A stretch of DNA of 64,000 nt from Halomonas colorata (lineage in GTDB: Bacteria > Pseudomonadota > Gammaproteobacteria > Pseudomonadales > Halomonadaceae): positions 1 through 64,000 of the forward strand of contig NZ_JABUZA010000024.1 in NCBI RefSeq assembly GCF_014897985.1, read 5' to 3'. Positions 11,743 to 21,738 of this stretch are shown one piece after another. The position numbers were made by a program, and so were the translations under genes. The notes under the pieces were generated by a model, which was not told the origin of the DNA, made no database searches, and saw only the letters and a list, made by a program, of their open reading frames with translations. How positions within the stretch are numbered: the stretch's first letter is position 1; each line of letters begins with the position of its first letter.

Positions 11743-12633
11743 ATGTCGACCCGCACCCCCGGCGCCCGTTTTAAAGCCGCCCTGGAAGCTAATCGTCCGC
11801 TTGCCATACTGGGTACTATCAATGCTTACACAGCAATGATGGCAGAACGTGTGGGCCACCAGGCGATCTATCTTTCCGGCGGCGGGGTCGCAAATGCCTC
11901 CTTCGGCCTACCTGATCTAGGCATGACCACCATGAACGATGTGGTGGAGGATGCGCACCGGATTTGTGGTGCCACCGACTTGCCGCTGCTGGTGGATATC
12001 GATACTGGATGGGGTGGGGCGTTTAATATTTCGCGTGCTGTCAAAGAGATGCAGCGTGCTGGTGTTGCAGCCGTTCATCTAGAAGACCAGGTTGCGCAAA
12101 AGCGCTGCGGCCACCGGCCCAATAAAGCGATCGTTTCCCAAGGCGAGATGGTTGATCGTATCAAAGCCGCCGCAGATGCTCGCTTGGATCCTGACTTTTA
12201 CCTGATTGCCCGCACCGATGCGTTTCAGAAAGAGGGGCTTGATGCCGCTATTGAGCGCGCCAATGCATGTGTCGACGCGGGGGCTGATGCCATCTTTGCC
12301 GAGGCCGTGCATACCCTTGCAGATTATCAGGCGTTTTGTGATCGAGTCGATGCGCCCATTTTGGCCAATATTACCGAGTTTGGCGCAACGCCACTGTTCA
12401 CTCAGGCAGAGCTTGGCGATGTCGGCTGCCGCATGGTGCTTTACCCGCTCTCCGCGTTTAGGGCCATGAATGCAGCAGCGCTAAACGTTTACCAGAGCAT
12501 ACTGGATAACGGTCATCAAAAAGACGTAGTCAGTACCATGCAAACACGCGATGAACTTTACGATTTTCTTAACTACCACGATTTCGAGCAGAAGCTGGAC
12601 GCTTTGTTTGCCGAGCGAGGCAGCGACCAGTAA
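11743..12633 (+). CDS. prpB: 2-methylisocitrate lyase
   Basis: Last enzyme of the 2-methylcitrate cycle: it cleaves 2-methylisocitrate into pyruvate and succinate in the cytoplasm. The 296-aa protein is of the isocitrate lyase/PEP mutase superfamily, with catalytic KRCGH around residues 120-124 (C122 nucleophile position), DIDTGWGG metal-binding loop near residue 85, and EDQVAQK. Length equals the family norm. AGGAGTAAACGCTA precedes the ATG. It lies between the GntR regulator and prpC. Confidence 0.96.
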   Translation: MSTRTPGARFKAALEANRPLAILGTINAYTAMMAERVGHQAIYLSGGGVANASFGLPDLGMTTMNDVVEDAHRICGATDLPLLVDIDTGWGGAFNISRAVKEMQRAGVAAVHLEDQVAQKRCGHRPNKAIVSQGEMVDRIKAAADARLDPDFYLIARTDAFQKEGLDAAIERANACVDAGADAIFAEAVHTLADYQAFCDRVDAPILANITEFGATPLFTQAELGDVGCRMVLYPLSAFRAMNAAALNVYQSILDNGHQKDVVSTMQTRDELYDFLNYHDFEQKLDALFAERGSDQ

Positions 12634-12700
12634 CCAAACTGCTATTTGATTACAGACGTTAATACATACTTAAAATAAAAGTAGCGACAGGAGACACACC

Positions 12701-13828
12701 ATGGCTGATAAACCCGTGACAGGTGCAGGACTGCGTGGCCAAAGCGCCGGTACCACCGCGCTATGTACAGTAGGTAAAACCGGTTCAGGTTTGACTTACC
12801 GTGGATTTGATATCAAAGAGCTTGCCGAAAAGGCTAAATTTGAAGAAGTCGCCTACCTGCTCTTAAAAGGAAAGCTGCCCAATCAGTCAGAGCTGGATCA
12901 TTACATCCGCAAGCTAAAAAGCCTGCGTGGGCTGCCTGAGGCACTCAAAACTGTGCTGGAGCAGATCCCTAAAGACGCCCACCCGATGGATGTCATGCGG
13001 ACTGGCACGTCCATGCTGGGCAATCTTGAAACCGAAGAGAGTTTTGACGAGCAGCAGGACGTTGCCGATCGTCTTTTGGCCGTCTTGCCGTCGATTATCT
13101 GCTACTGGTACCGTTTCTCTCACGACGGCGTGCGTATCGATACTCAAACCGACGATAACTCGGTAGGTGGTCATTTCCTTAACATGCTGCGCGGCGAGCC
13201 GGCCTCCGAACTGCATGCACGGGTCATGAACGTTTCGCTTATTCTGTATGCCGAGCATGAGTTTAACGCCTCTACCTTTACCGCCCGGGTGTGTGCCTCC
13301 ACGCTTTCGGATATGCATTCGTGCGTTACCGGGGCTATCGGCTCTTTGCGCGGGCCATTGCATGGTGGCGCGAACGAAGCGGCAATGGCGATGATCGAGG
13401 ATTGGCAATCGCCTGAAGAAGCCGAGAGCAAGATCATGGGTATGCTTGAGCGCAAAGACAAAATCATGGGCTTTGGCCACGCGATCTATCGCGAGTCTGA
13501 TCCGCGTAATGAGATTATCAAGCACTGGTCTAAAAAGCTGGCCGACGATGTAGGCGATACGGTGCTTTATCCCGTATCTGAAAAGGTCGAAGAAGTGATG
13601 TGGCGCGAGAAAAAGCTGTTCTGCAACGCAGACTTTTTCCATGCCAGCGCCTATTACTTTATGGATATCCCCACCAAGCTGTTCACGCCGATTTTCGTAA
13701 TGTCTCGGCTCACCGGGTGGGCTGCCCATGTGTTTGAGCAGCGGGCCAATAATCGGATTATCCGTCCCAGCGCCGACTACATCGGTCCTGAAAAAAGCGA
13801 ATGGGTCCCCATTGAGGCGCGTGATTAA
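12701..13828 (+). CDS. prpC: 2-methylcitrate synthase
   Basis: Citrate-synthase-family enzyme (375 aa) that condenses propionyl-CoA with oxaloacetate to 2-methylcitrate. It shows the citrate synthase core motifs: the conserved GPLHGGANEAAM histidine motif near residue 220, GFGHAIYRESDPR near residue 258, and the late Asp in KLFCNADFFHASAYY near residue 307. The short form of about 375 aa without the N-terminal extension is the type used for methylcitrate synthases. Ribosome site AGGAG lies 8 nt before the ATG. A strong intrinsic terminator follows its stop by 11 bp. Confidence 0.95.
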   Translation: MADKPVTGAGLRGQSAGTTALCTVGKTGSGLTYRGFDIKELAEKAKFEEVAYLLLKGKLPNQSELDHYIRKLKSLRGLPEALKTVLEQIPKDAHPMDVMRTGTSMLGNLETEESFDEQQDVADRLLAVLPSIICYWYRFSHDGVRIDTQTDDNSVGGHFLNMLRGEPASELHARVMNVSLILYAEHEFNASTFTARVCASTLSDMHSCVTGAIGSLRGPLHGGANEAAMAMIEDWQSPEEAESKIMGMLERKDKIMGFGHAIYRESDPRNEIIKHWSKKLADDVGDTVLYPVSEKVEEVMWREKKLFCNADFFHASAYYFMDIPTKLFTPIFVMSRLTGWAAHVFEQRANNRIIRPSADYIGPEKSEWVPIEARD

Positions 13829-13838
13829 TCAGCGTGCA

Positions 13839-13869
13839 GCCCGGCAGCTTGCGTGCCGGGCGTTTTTTT
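13839..13869 (+). terminator. Intrinsic terminator inside the prp operon
   Basis: Perfect 8-bp stem GCCCGGCA / TGCCGGGC with a 7-nt loop, then G and T7. It lies between prpC and acnD, only 27 bp before the acnD start, so there is no room for a separate acnD promoter behind it. It therefore probably attenuates rather than ends the operon. Confidence 0.85.
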
Positions 13870-13896
13870 AGCTCCCTTTTCATGAGTTTGCTTGCT

Positions 13897-16506
13897 ATGA
13901 ATAGCCAATATCGTCAACCACTGCCAGGCACCGAGCTTGATTACTTTAATGCGCGCCAAGCCGTTGAGGATATTCAGCCAGGGGCCTACGCCACACTCCC
14001 TTACACGTCACGCGTGCTGGCAGAGCAATTGGTACGCCGCTGTGATCCTGCGCTGCTGACGGACGCGCTTAAGCAGCTTATCGAGCGCCGGCGCGATCTT
14101 GATTTTCCGTGGTACCCGGCACGCGTGGTATGCCACGATATTCTAGGCCAGACGGCACTGGTTGATTTGGCCGGGCTGCGCGATGCCATCGCCGAAAAGG
14201 GCGGTGACCCGGCCAAGGTTAACCCCGTTGTGCCCACTCAGCTGATTGTCGATCATTCGTTGGCAGTAGAGCATCCGGGCTTTGAAGAGGGGGCCTTTGA
14301 GAAAAACCGCGCCATTGAAGACCGGCGCAATGATGACCGCTTCCACTTTATTAACTGGACCAAAACGGCTTTTGAAAACGTTGATGTTATCCCGCCTGGC
14401 AATGGCATCATGCACCAGATCAATCTGGAGAAAATGTCGCCGGTAGTGCAGAACCGGGACGGCATTGCTTATCCTGATACCTGCGTGGGCACCGATAGCC
14501 ATACCCCCATGGTGGACGCGCTCGGGGTTATTTCAGTCGGCGTGGGTGGCCTGGAGGCTGAGAGCGTCATGCTTGGGCGCGCTTCCATGATGCGCTTGCC
14601 GGATATCGTCGGTGTAGAGCTGACCGGCAAGCTGCAGCCGGGTATCACGGGTACCGATATGGTGCTGGCGATCACCGAGTTTCTGCGTAAAGAGCGCGTG
14701 GTCGGTGCCTATCTGGAATTTTATGGCGAAGGCGCCGATGCGCTGACGGTCGGCGACCGTGCCACGATTTCAAACATGACGCCCGAGTACGGTGCCACGG
14801 CGGCGATGTTCTATATCGACAGTCAAACCATCGATTACCTGAAGCTTACCGGTCGTGAAGATGAGCAGGTGGCGCTGGTCGAAACCTATGCCAAGCACAC
14901 CGGCCTTTGGGCGGACAGCCTGACGCAGGTTGAGTATGAGCGGGTGCTGAGCTTTGATCTTTCATCGGTTGCGCGGACGTTGGCAGGGCCTTCCAACCCA
15001 CATGCGCACCTGCCGACCTCCGAGCTGGCTCAGCGCGGTATTGCGGTAGGGCTTGAGGCTGCTCGCGAAGAAGAGAAAGCCGGTAAAATGCCTGATGGTG
15101 CGGTTATTATCGCCGCCATCACGAGCTGCACCAATACCTCTAACCCGCGTAATATGGTGGCGGCTGGGTTAATCGCGCGCAACGCCAACCGGCTCGGCCT
15201 GTTGCGTAAACCCTGGGTAAAGTCATCCCTGGCGCCCGGTTCGAAAACGGTCAAGATGTACCTGGAAGAAGCCGGCTTGATGAATGAGCTGGAGAACCTG
15301 GGATTTGGCGTAGTGGCCTATGCCTGCACCACCTGTAACGGCATGTCTGGCGCGCTGGACCCTGTTATTCAGCAGGAAATCATTGACCGAGACCTTTACG
15401 CCACGGCGGTGCTTTCCGGTAACCGCAACTTTGACGGGCGGATTCACCCCTATGCCCAGCAGGCCTTTTTGGCTTCGCCGCCTTTAGTGGTTGCTTACGC
15501 CATTGCAGGCACTATCCGCTTTGATATTGAAAAAGACGTGCTGGGCATCGACCAGGCGGGAAATCCCGTTACCTTGAAAGATATCTGGCCAGCGGATGAA
15601 GAGATCGACGCCATTGTAAAAGCATCGGTGAAGCCCGAGCAGTTCCGCCAGACCTATATCCCCATGTTCGATATTGATAAAAGCGCGCGTGCTCAGGTTA
15701 ATCCGCTATACGACTGGCGCCCCCAGAGTACCTACATTCGTCGCCCACCTTACTGGGAGGGCAATATGGCGAAAGAGCGTACCTTGAAAGGCATGCGGCC
15801 GCTGGCAATCTTGCCGGACAATATCACCACCGATCACCTATCGCCTTCCAACGCCATTCAGCTTAATAGCGCGGCGGGTGAGTACCTGGCGAAAATGGGC
15901 CTGCCGGAGGAGGACTTCAACTCCTACGCGACTCACCGCGGGGACCATCTCACCGCTCAGCGCGCGACCTTCGCCAATCCCAAGCTGTTTAACGAAATGG
16001 TTCGCGATGCCGATGGCAATGTAAAACAGGGGTCTCTGGCACGGGTCGAGCCTGAAGGTGAAGTGACCCGCATGTGGGAAGCTATCGAAACCTACATGGC
16101 GCGTAAGCAGCCGCTAATCATTATTGCTGGCGCCGATTATGGTCAGGGGTCCTCGCGGGACTGGGCTGCCAAAGGCGTGGCGCTTGCTGGTGTGGAAGCC
16201 ATTGCGGCGGAAGGTTTTGAGCGCATTCATCGCACTAACTTGATTGGCATGGGCGTAATGCCGCTGGAGTTTGAGCCGGGAACCACGCGCACGACACTAG
16301 GCTTGGATGGCACCGAAACCTTTGATGTTGAGGGGGCTGTCTCGCCGGGCGCGATGCTGACGCTGGTGATCCATCGCCAAAGCGGGGGCAGTGAGCGCGT
16401 AGCGGTCAAGTGCCGCCTGGATACCGCTGAGGAAGTATCAATTTACGCCGCCGGTGGTGTGCTGCAGCGCTTTGCTCAGGACTTTCTCGAGTCAACGGCT
16501 GCCTAA
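13897..16506 (+). CDS. acnD: Fe/S-dependent 2-methylisocitrate dehydratase AcnD
   Basis: Aconitase-family hydro-lyase that, together with PrpF, converts 2-methylcitrate towards 2-methylisocitrate via 2-methyl-aconitate. The 4Fe-4S ligands are visible as C411 (ITSCTNTSNPR) and C477/C480 (ACTTCNG). The swivel domain contains GADYGQGSSRDWAAKG. From the ATG at 13897 (MNSQYRQPLPG) the protein is 869 aa, the known AcnD length; upstream in-frame starts would run through the terminator hairpin and are rejected. No good ribosome site precedes this ATG, so its translation may be weak or coupled. Confidence 0.94.
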   Translation: MNSQYRQPLPGTELDYFNARQAVEDIQPGAYATLPYTSRVLAEQLVRRCDPALLTDALKQLIERRRDLDFPWYPARVVCHDILGQTALVDLAGLRDAIAEKGGDPAKVNPVVPTQLIVDHSLAVEHPGFEEGAFEKNRAIEDRRNDDRFHFINWTKTAFENVDVIPPGNGIMHQINLEKMSPVVQNRDGIAYPDTCVGTDSHTPMVDALGVISVGVGGLEAESVMLGRASMMRLPDIVGVELTGKLQPGITGTDMVLAITEFLRKERVVGAYLEFYGEGADALTVGDRATISNMTPEYGATAAMFYIDSQTIDYLKLTGREDEQVALVETYAKHTGLWADSLTQVEYERVLSFDLSSVARTLAGPSNPHAHLPTSELAQRGIAVGLEAAREEEKAGKMPDGAVIIAAITSCTNTSNPRNMVAAGLIARNANRLGLLRKPWVKSSLAPGSKTVKMYLEEAGLMNELENLGFGVVAYACTTCNGMSGALDPVIQQEIIDRDLYATAVLSGNRNFDGRIHPYAQQAFLASPPLVVAYAIAGTIRFDIEKDVLGIDQAGNPVTLKDIWPADEEIDAIVKASVKPEQFRQTYIPMFDIDKSARAQVNPLYDWRPQSTYIRRPPYWEGNMAKERTLKGMRPLAILPDNITTDHLSPSNAIQLNSAAGEYLAKMGLPEEDFNSYATHRGDHLTAQRATFANPKLFNEMVRDADGNVKQGSLARVEPEGEVTRMWEAIETYMARKQPLIIIAGADYGQGSSRDWAAKGVALAGVEAIAAEGFERIHRTNLIGMGVMPLEFEPGTTRTTLGLDGTETFDVEGAVSPGAMLTLVIHRQSGGSERVAVKCRLDTAEEVSIYAAGGVLQRFAQDFLESTAA

Positions 16507-16535
16507 GTGCCGGGTTATTTTTTGGAGTAAACAGG

Positions 16536-17732
16536 ATGACCGATGTAGTCAACGTACGCCATGTGCCGCAAATAAAAATTCCCGCTACCTATATGCGTGG
16601 CGGCACCAGCAAAGGCGTGTTTTTTAAATTAAGCGATTTACCCCAGGCCGCTCAGATGCCGGGCGAGGCGCGAGACAAGCTGCTGCAGCGTGTGATTGGA
16701 AGCCCCGACCCTTACGAAAAACAGATTGACGGTATGGGCGGCGCGACCTCAAGCACCAGTAAAACGGTCATTCTTTCCAAAAGCCACTCGCCTGATCACG
16801 ATGTGGACTATGTGTTTGGCCAAGTGTCTATCGATAAGCCCTACGTGGATTGGAGCGGCAACTGCGGCAATCTTTCGGCGGCGGTGGGCCCATTTGCCAT
16901 AGCGAATGGCTTGGTTGATCCGGCACGCGTGCCTGAAAACGGTGTGGTCGAGGTGAGAATCTGGCAGGTAAATATCCAGAAAACCATCGTATCGCAGGTG
17001 CCTATCGTGAATGGGGAGGTTCAGGAGACTGGTGATTTCGAGCTGGATGGCGTGACCTTTCCCGCCGCCGAAATTCCTGTGGCCTTTATGGACCCGGCTG
17101 ACGGCGAGGGGGCGATTTTCCCCACCGGCAACCTGATGGATGACCTCGATGTGCCGGGCGTGGGTATTCTGAAAGCGACGCTTATCAATGCTGGTATCCC
17201 CACGGTATTTATTAATGCCGCCGATATTGGTTATCGCGGTACCGAGCTACAGGAAGCCATCAATGGCGACAGCCAAGCACTAAGCATGTTTGAGACGATT
17301 CGTGTCCATGGCGCTGTGCGTATGGGGCTGATCAGTGATATCAGCGAAGCCGCCAGCCGCCAGCATACGCCCAAGGTAGCGTTTGTTGGGCCGCCGGTTG
17401 ATTACGTCGCATCGAGCGGTCAGGCCGTTAACGCTGACGATATCGATCTGGTGGTGCGGGCGCTTTCCATGGGTAAATTGCATCACGCCATGATGGGCAC
17501 CGCCGCCGTAGCCATTGCCGCCGCCGCGGCCATTGAAGGCACGCTGGTTAACTTGACGGCCGGGGGCGGCAAGCGTCAGTCGGTCACGTTTGGCCATCCT
17601 TCGGGCAGCTTGCGTGTGGGCGCTGAGGCCAATCTGATTGACGGGCGTTGGCAGATTGATCAGGCCATTATGAGCCGCAGCGCACGTGTACTGATGGAGG
17701 GTACGGTGCGCGTGCCGGGCGACAGCTTCTAA
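16536..17732 (+). CDS. prpF: 2-methylaconitate cis-trans isomerase PrpF
   Basis: Diaminopimelate-epimerase-fold isomerase of 398 aa. It isomerises the AcnD product trans-2-methylaconitate so that hydration can proceed, and is required wherever AcnD replaces PrpD. Signature segments include IPATYMRGGTSKGVFF at the N terminus (residue 12 on), the DWSGNCGNLS motif near residue 108 and HPSGSLRVGA near residue 352. TTGGAG precedes the ATG by 8 nt. It lies 29 bp after acnD in the same operon. Confidence 0.95.
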   Translation: MTDVVNVRHVPQIKIPATYMRGGTSKGVFFKLSDLPQAAQMPGEARDKLLQRVIGSPDPYEKQIDGMGGATSSTSKTVILSKSHSPDHDVDYVFGQVSIDKPYVDWSGNCGNLSAAVGPFAIANGLVDPARVPENGVVEVRIWQVNIQKTIVSQVPIVNGEVQETGDFELDGVTFPAAEIPVAFMDPADGEGAIFPTGNLMDDLDVPGVGILKATLINAGIPTVFINAADIGYRGTELQEAINGDSQALSMFETIRVHGAVRMGLISDISEAASRQHTPKVAFVGPPVDYVASSGQAVNADDIDLVVRALSMGKLHHAMMGTAAVAIAAAAAIEGTLVNLTAGGGKRQSVTFGHPSGSLRVGAEANLIDGRWQIDQAIMSRSARVLMEGTVRVPGDSF

Positions 17733-17760
17733 TCCAATGCATTGATCGGGAGGCGACTCC

Positions 17761-19245
17761 ATGAACGTCACAGCAGAGATAAACGAGCGGCCAGAATACG
17801 ATGATGAGCTACAGCTAATCGCTGACTATGTGCTGAGCTTTGATACGCCCTCGCAGGCGGCACTGTCCACGGCCCGCTACTGCCTGATGGATACGCTGGG
17901 CTGCGGACTTCTAGCCCTGCGTTTTCCAGAATGCACCAAACATATCGGCCCGCTGGTGGAAGGCACCCAGGTGCCATTTGGGGCGCGTGTGCCGGGCACT
18001 TCACTACGCCTTGACCCGGTAAAAGCCGCCTGGGATATCGGCGCAACTGTCCGCTGGCTGGATTATAACGATACCTGGCTTGCCGCCGAATGGGGGCACC
18101 CTTCTGACAACCTGGGCGGTATTTTGGCGGTTGCCGATCATCTGTCGCAAAAGCGGGTTGCCCAAGGGGACGTCCCTCTGACGATGCGTGAGGTGTTGAA
18201 CGCCATGATCATGGCGCATGAAATTCAGGGGGTGCTGGCCCTGGAAAACAGCTTCAACAGGGTAGGGCTGGATCATGTGCTGTTGGTGAAAGTGGCTTCA
18301 ACGGCGGTAGTTGCCAAGCTAATGGGCGCCACGCGTGAGCAGCTGCTGGCCGCGCTTTCCCATGCGTGGGTAGACGGACAGAGCCTGCGCACCTACCGGC
18401 ATGCGCCGAATGCCGGGTCACGCAAAAGCTGGGCGGCTGGCGATGCCACTTCCCGGGCCGTTCGCCTGGCGGATATGGCGTTGCGCGGTGAGATGGGCAT
18501 CCCCAGCGCGCTCAGCGCCCCGCAATGGGGGTTTTACGATGTGTCCTTTAGTCATAGCAATAAAGACCTGAGCCTTAAACCTGAAGCAGAGCGGCACCTG
18601 CGTTTTCAGCGTGAGTTTGGGTGCTATGTGATGGAAAATATTTTATTCAAAATCGCTTTCCCGGCCGAGTTTCATGCCCAAACTGCCTGCGAAGCGGCCG
18701 TGCTTTTACACGCTCAGGTAAAAGACCGCTTGGCTGAAATTGAGCGCATCGTGGTTACCACGCATGACTCAGCGCTTCGGATAATTTCCAAAACCGGGCC
18801 GTTGGCTAACCCCGCTGACCGCGATCACTGCCTGCAGTACATGACGGCCGTACCACTTATTTTCGGTACGCTGACCGCTGAACATTATGAAGACAGCTTT
18901 CATGCGGCTCATCCGCTAATTGATGTACTGCGCGACAAAATGGTGGTCGGGGAGGATAGCGACTATTCAGCGGCTTACCACGACCCGCAAAAGCGCTCTA
19001 TCGCGAATGCCGTACAGGTATTTTTCAGTAATGGCAGCGCCACCGACAAGGTCGCAGTGGAGTATCCGATAGGGCATCAGCGCCGTCGTGAAGAAGGAAT
19101 GCCACTCTTGGTCGAGAAATTTGAGCGGCATTTAGCCACACGATTCCCAGCCTCTCTCTGCGAAAAAATCAGTCGTCTGTGTGACGATCAGGAGGCGCTT
19201 GAAGCGACGTCGGTGGATCGGTTTATGACACTTTGGATGATTTAA
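17761..19245 (+). CDS. prpD: 2-methylcitrate dehydratase PrpD (MmgE/PrpD family)
   Basis: Iron-sulfur-independent dehydratase of 494 aa (family norm about 480-495) that removes water from 2-methylcitrate to give cis-2-methylaconitate. The N-terminal helical domain carries [21 protein letters not shown] near residue 100, including the conserved D and H residues of the active site; a lysine/arginine-rich segment QRRREEG lies near residue 440. It closes the prp operon, which thus encodes both dehydratase routes, PrpD and AcnD/PrpF. A similar dual arrangement is known from Pseudomonas. GGGAGG precedes the ATG. Confidence 0.94.
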   Translation: MNVTAEINERPEYDDELQLIADYVLSFDTPSQAALSTARYCLMDTLGCGLLALRFPECTKHIGPLVEGTQVPFGARVPGTSLRLDPVKAAWDIGATVRWLDYNDTWLAAEWGHPSDNLGGILAVADHLSQKRVAQGDVPLTMREVLNAMIMAHEIQGVLALENSFNRVGLDHVLLVKVASTAVVAKLMGATREQLLAALSHAWVDGQSLRTYRHAPNAGSRKSWAAGDATSRAVRLADMALRGEMGIPSALSAPQWGFYDVSFSHSNKDLSLKPEAERHLRFQREFGCYVMENILFKIAFPAEFHAQTACEAAVLLHAQVKDRLAEIERIVVTTHDSALRIISKTGPLANPADRDHCLQYMTAVPLIFGTLTAEHYEDSFHAAHPLIDVLRDKMVVGEDSDYSAAYHDPQKRSIANAVQVFFSNGSATDKVAVEYPIGHQRRREEGMPLLVEKFERHLATRFPASLCEKISRLCDDQEALEATSVDRFMTLWMI

Positions 19246-19272
19246 AGCGCCACGTGGCGGATGATCCATCAT

Positions 19273-19306
19273 AAAAAAACACCCGGTGCGGCTAAGCGCT
19301 ACCGGG
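19273..19306 (-). terminator. Intrinsic terminator of the ComEA-like gene
   Basis: On the minus strand CCCGGT and ACCGGG flank a GC-rich inner stem, followed by TGTTTTTTT. It ends the leftward comEA-like transcript. A 12-bp perfect palindrome CGCCACGTGGCG at 19248-19259 lies just past the prpD stop and may mark that gene's 3' end. Confidence 0.8.
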
Positions 19307-19328
19307 CTGTTCTGGTCACTCGGATTTA

Positions 19329-19613
19329 TTATTCGTCTAAAGTGATTTGGTCACGCATTCGGTCTACTGTGGCTTCACCGAGGCCGCTAACCCGGGTGAG
19401 GTCATCAATACTTTCAAACTCACCGTTCGCCTCACGCTCTTTAATGATTGCTTCGGCCCTGCTTGGGCCAATGCCGGGAAGCTCTGCGAGCAGTTCGGCA
19501 TTAGCGGAATTAACGTTAATGGGCGCAACTGACTGAGCCAGTGCTGTACCCGCGAAACTTAAACTCAGGCTAAGTGCTGCGGCGGTTAACAGGCTTTTCA
19601 ATGTCATATTCAT
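19329..19613 (-). CDS. ComEA-like helix-hairpin-helix DNA-binding protein
   Basis: A 94-aa exported protein: signal peptide in residues 1-26 (ending GTALAQS), then a single tandem helix-hairpin-helix unit with the ComEA consensus INVNSANAELLAELPGIG and AIIKEREANGEFESIDDL. ComEA proteins bind incoming DNA in the periplasm during natural transformation; short stand-alone versions of this type are common in proteobacteria, also those not known to be competent. A good intrinsic terminator follows. Function in DNA uptake is inference from the family. Confidence 0.88.
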   Translation of the reverse strand: MNMTLKSLLTAAALSLSLSFAGTALAQSVAPINVNSANAELLAELPGIGPSRAEAIIKEREANGEFESIDDLTRVSGLGEATVDRMRDQITLDE

Positions 19614-19806
19614 TAAGTGAAATGTCCCTTGATTTATATAAGATGTATAGCAAAGCCGAACATTGTTTTTAGCGATGTTTTAGCGATGCGCCTTCACTAA
19701 CCTATCGCGTTAGGGGGTGTCTTGATGTAAGCAATGTACGACACTGTTTGTAAGATTTTGACTAGCCTAAATGTAGTAAATAGCTTACAAGCAGCGTTTG
19801 TGTGGC

Positions 19807-19815
19807 TGGTATAAT
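19807..19815 (+). promoter_or_regulatory. Extended -10 promoter of pyrF
   Basis: TGGTATAAT gives a consensus TATAAT with an upstream TGN extension. A TTACAA hexamer lies 19 bp further upstream as a weak -35. The pyrF GTG is 27 bp downstream of the -10, leaving a short leader. Confidence 0.6.
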
Positions 19816-19842
19816 GTAAGAAAATGTGTCTGGAGTAATGTT

Positions 19843-20535
19843 GTGTCTGAGTCCCCGTTGATTATCGCGCTTGATTATCCCTCCCTGGATGCCGCCCTTT
19901 GTATGGCCGACCAGCTTGACCCCAAGCGGTGCCGCTTGAAAGTCGGCAAAGAACTATTCACCCGCAGCGGCCCGGCGGTACTTGAGGCGCTGCATGGGCG
20001 TGGCTTCGACGTGTTTCTGGATCTTAAATTTCACGATATTCCCAATACCGTGGCGGGTGCGGTTCAGGCCGCGGCAGAGCAGGGTGTCTGGATGGTTAAC
20101 GTGCATGCCAGCGGCGGTCGGAAAATGATGGAGGCCGCGGCAGAACGGCTTACTCAGCATGGTTTTAAAACCCATCTTATTGCGGTTACCGTGTTGACCA
20201 GCCAGCAAGAGAGTGATTTACAGGAGATCGGCTTAAGCGGTTCACCGGCAGCGCAGGTTGAGCGCTTGGCGCGTTTGACACAGCAAAGTGGTTTGCAGGG
20301 AGTAGTGTGCTCAGCACAGGAGGCTTCGCGCCTGAAGGAGCTTTGCGGGGAATCATTTTTGAAAGTCACGCCAGGCATTCGGCCAAGCTTTGCCGCAGCC
20401 AACGATCAGCAGCGCATCATGACGCCCAGTGAAGCCATGCAGGCAGGCAGCACGCACTTAGTTATTGGACGCCCAGTCACCCAGGCATCTGACCCAATGG
20501 CAGCCCTGGCGGCTATAGAAGCCGAGCTTCAGTAG
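19843..20535 (+). CDS. pyrF: Orotidine 5'-phosphate decarboxylase
   Basis: Final step of UMP synthesis, decarboxylating OMP. From the GTG at 19843 the protein is 230 aa, the usual length. It starts [14 protein letters not shown] and shows the catalytic [11 protein letters not shown] tetrad segment near residue 60 and the phosphate-binding TPGIRP and VIGRPVTQ loops. The GTG is chosen because TGGAG lies 7 nt upstream and the promoter -10 lies just before. Unlike E. coli, where pyrF follows lapB on the same strand, here it faces lapB tail to tail with 3 bp between the stops. Confidence 0.95.
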   Translation: MSESPLIIALDYPSLDAALCMADQLDPKRCRLKVGKELFTRSGPAVLEALHGRGFDVFLDLKFHDIPNTVAGAVQAAAEQGVWMVNVHASGGRKMMEAAAERLTQHGFKTHLIAVTVLTSQQESDLQEIGLSGSPAAQVERLARLTQQSGLQGVVCSAQEASRLKELCGESFLKVTPGIRPSFAAANDQQRIMTPSEAMQAGSTHLVIGRPVTQASDPMAALAAIEAELQ

Positions 20536-20538
20536 CCC

Positions 20539-21738
20539 TTACTCGCCTTCAACACCGGTAATCGGCTTGATAGTGCCCCAGCGACGGCAGCTGGGGCACT
20601 GCCAGGAAAGCGCGTCGCTGGCAAAGCCACAGCGCCTGCATTGATGGCGCGGACGATCTTTTAGCAGGGCGTCCGTGTGATATTTAAGCAGCAGCAGACG
20701 CGAGTCAGGTGAGGTTCTTCCGCTTAGCCGCTGGCTTTCAAGGTAAAGATCTAACAAGTAATCCAGCCCACCTAAGCTTGGCGCATCACGCAGCCATTCG
20801 CCGGTCCGCTCGATGGCGCTGTCCACGCCGTCGCGTTGATGGATAAGTTCACCCAGCATGATTATGACGCTGGTGTAGGGGGCTTGACCCAGCAGACGGT
20901 ATAAGTGTTTTTCAAGGCCGGCGATATCATCGTTGCGGACATACGCCCGCTGAAGAGCAGGCAGCATGGTCGGAATATGGGCAGCGTCTTGCTGAGGAAT
21001 ATGGTCCAGACGCTCTATTGCACGCCCATAATGGCCGTTATCCATCTCAAGGTCTGCTAGGAGTAGCGTGGCACGAATGCAGCGCTCATCAAGCAGTAAC
21101 GCTTTTTTGAGATGTTTTTTGGCTAACGCGCGGCTGGACTGCTCAATTTCTTCCTGTGCAAGTTCGCAAAGCCAGTGTGATGCAGGACGCCGCATGCCCG
21201 GGTGCTGCTTTAGAATGGGCTGGATCACATCAAAAGCGTTTTGCCACTCCTTTTCGCGCTCCAGCAAATCGACCAGAAGCTGTTTAGCCGCATAGCGATA
21301 AGTGTCATCTGATGACTGCTCAAGCAATGAGCGCAGCAGGCGCTGGGCACGGTCATGCACGCCCAAGGCAATAAAGTCACGGGCAAGTTCAAGTTGAATA
21401 TGCTCATTAGTGCTGCGAGATAGTGCCGGACGGGCCAATAGGTTTTGGTGAATACTGACCGCTTTGTCGGCCTCTCCGCGGGTACGGAAAAGCTTGCCCA
21501 GCGCAATATGCGTATCCACGGTATCGCTATTAACGTCGAGAGCGTTGATAAACGTATTGATGGCTTCATCAGGCTGCTCGTTAAGCAGGTAGTTTAAACC
21601 GACAAAATATTCGCGTGATAGGTTCGAGGAGGGGGCTGCTGGCGTTTGATGGCGGCGGCGGGTGGTGTGGCGAATGCCCAGCCCAAAACCGATAGCAATC
21701 GCTGCCAACAGCAACCCCAGCAGCATGAAATCATGCAT
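20539..21738 (-). CDS. lapB: Lipopolysaccharide assembly protein LapB (YciM)
   Basis: Inner-membrane anchored regulator of LPS synthesis that in E. coli controls FtsH-dependent turnover of LpxC. The 399-aa protein shows an N-terminal hydrophobic anchor (residues 4-22), a series of TPR repeats (about 45-350), and a C-terminal rubredoxin-like metal knuckle CRRCGFASDALSWQCPSC near residue 375. Its ATG directly abuts the lapA stop (TAA then ATG), indicating tight translational coupling. Confidence 0.95.
   Translation of the reverse strand: MHDFMLLGLLLAAIAIGFGLGIRHTTRRRHQTPAAPSSNLSREYFVGLNYLLNEQPDEAINTFINALDVNSDTVDTHIALGKLFRTRGEADKAVSIHQNLLARPALSRSTNEHIQLELARDFIALGVHDRAQRLLRSLLEQSSDDTYRYAAKQLLVDLLEREKEWQNAFDVIQPILKQHPGMRRPASHWLCELAQEEIEQSSRALAKKHLKKALLLDERCIRATLLLADLEMDNGHYGRAIERLDHIPQQDAAHIPTMLPALQRAYVRNDDIAGLEKHLYRLLGQAPYTSVIIMLGELIHQRDGVDSAIERTGEWLRDAPSLGGLDYLLDLYLESQRLSGRTSPDSRLLLLKYHTDALLKDRPRHQCRRCGFASDALSWQCPSCRRWGTIKPITGVEGE

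Noticed and set aside
13834..13896. N-terminal extension of AcnD starting at 13834
   Set aside because: The extension reads through the terminator hairpin and T7; AcnD proteins begin at MNSQYRQPLPG.
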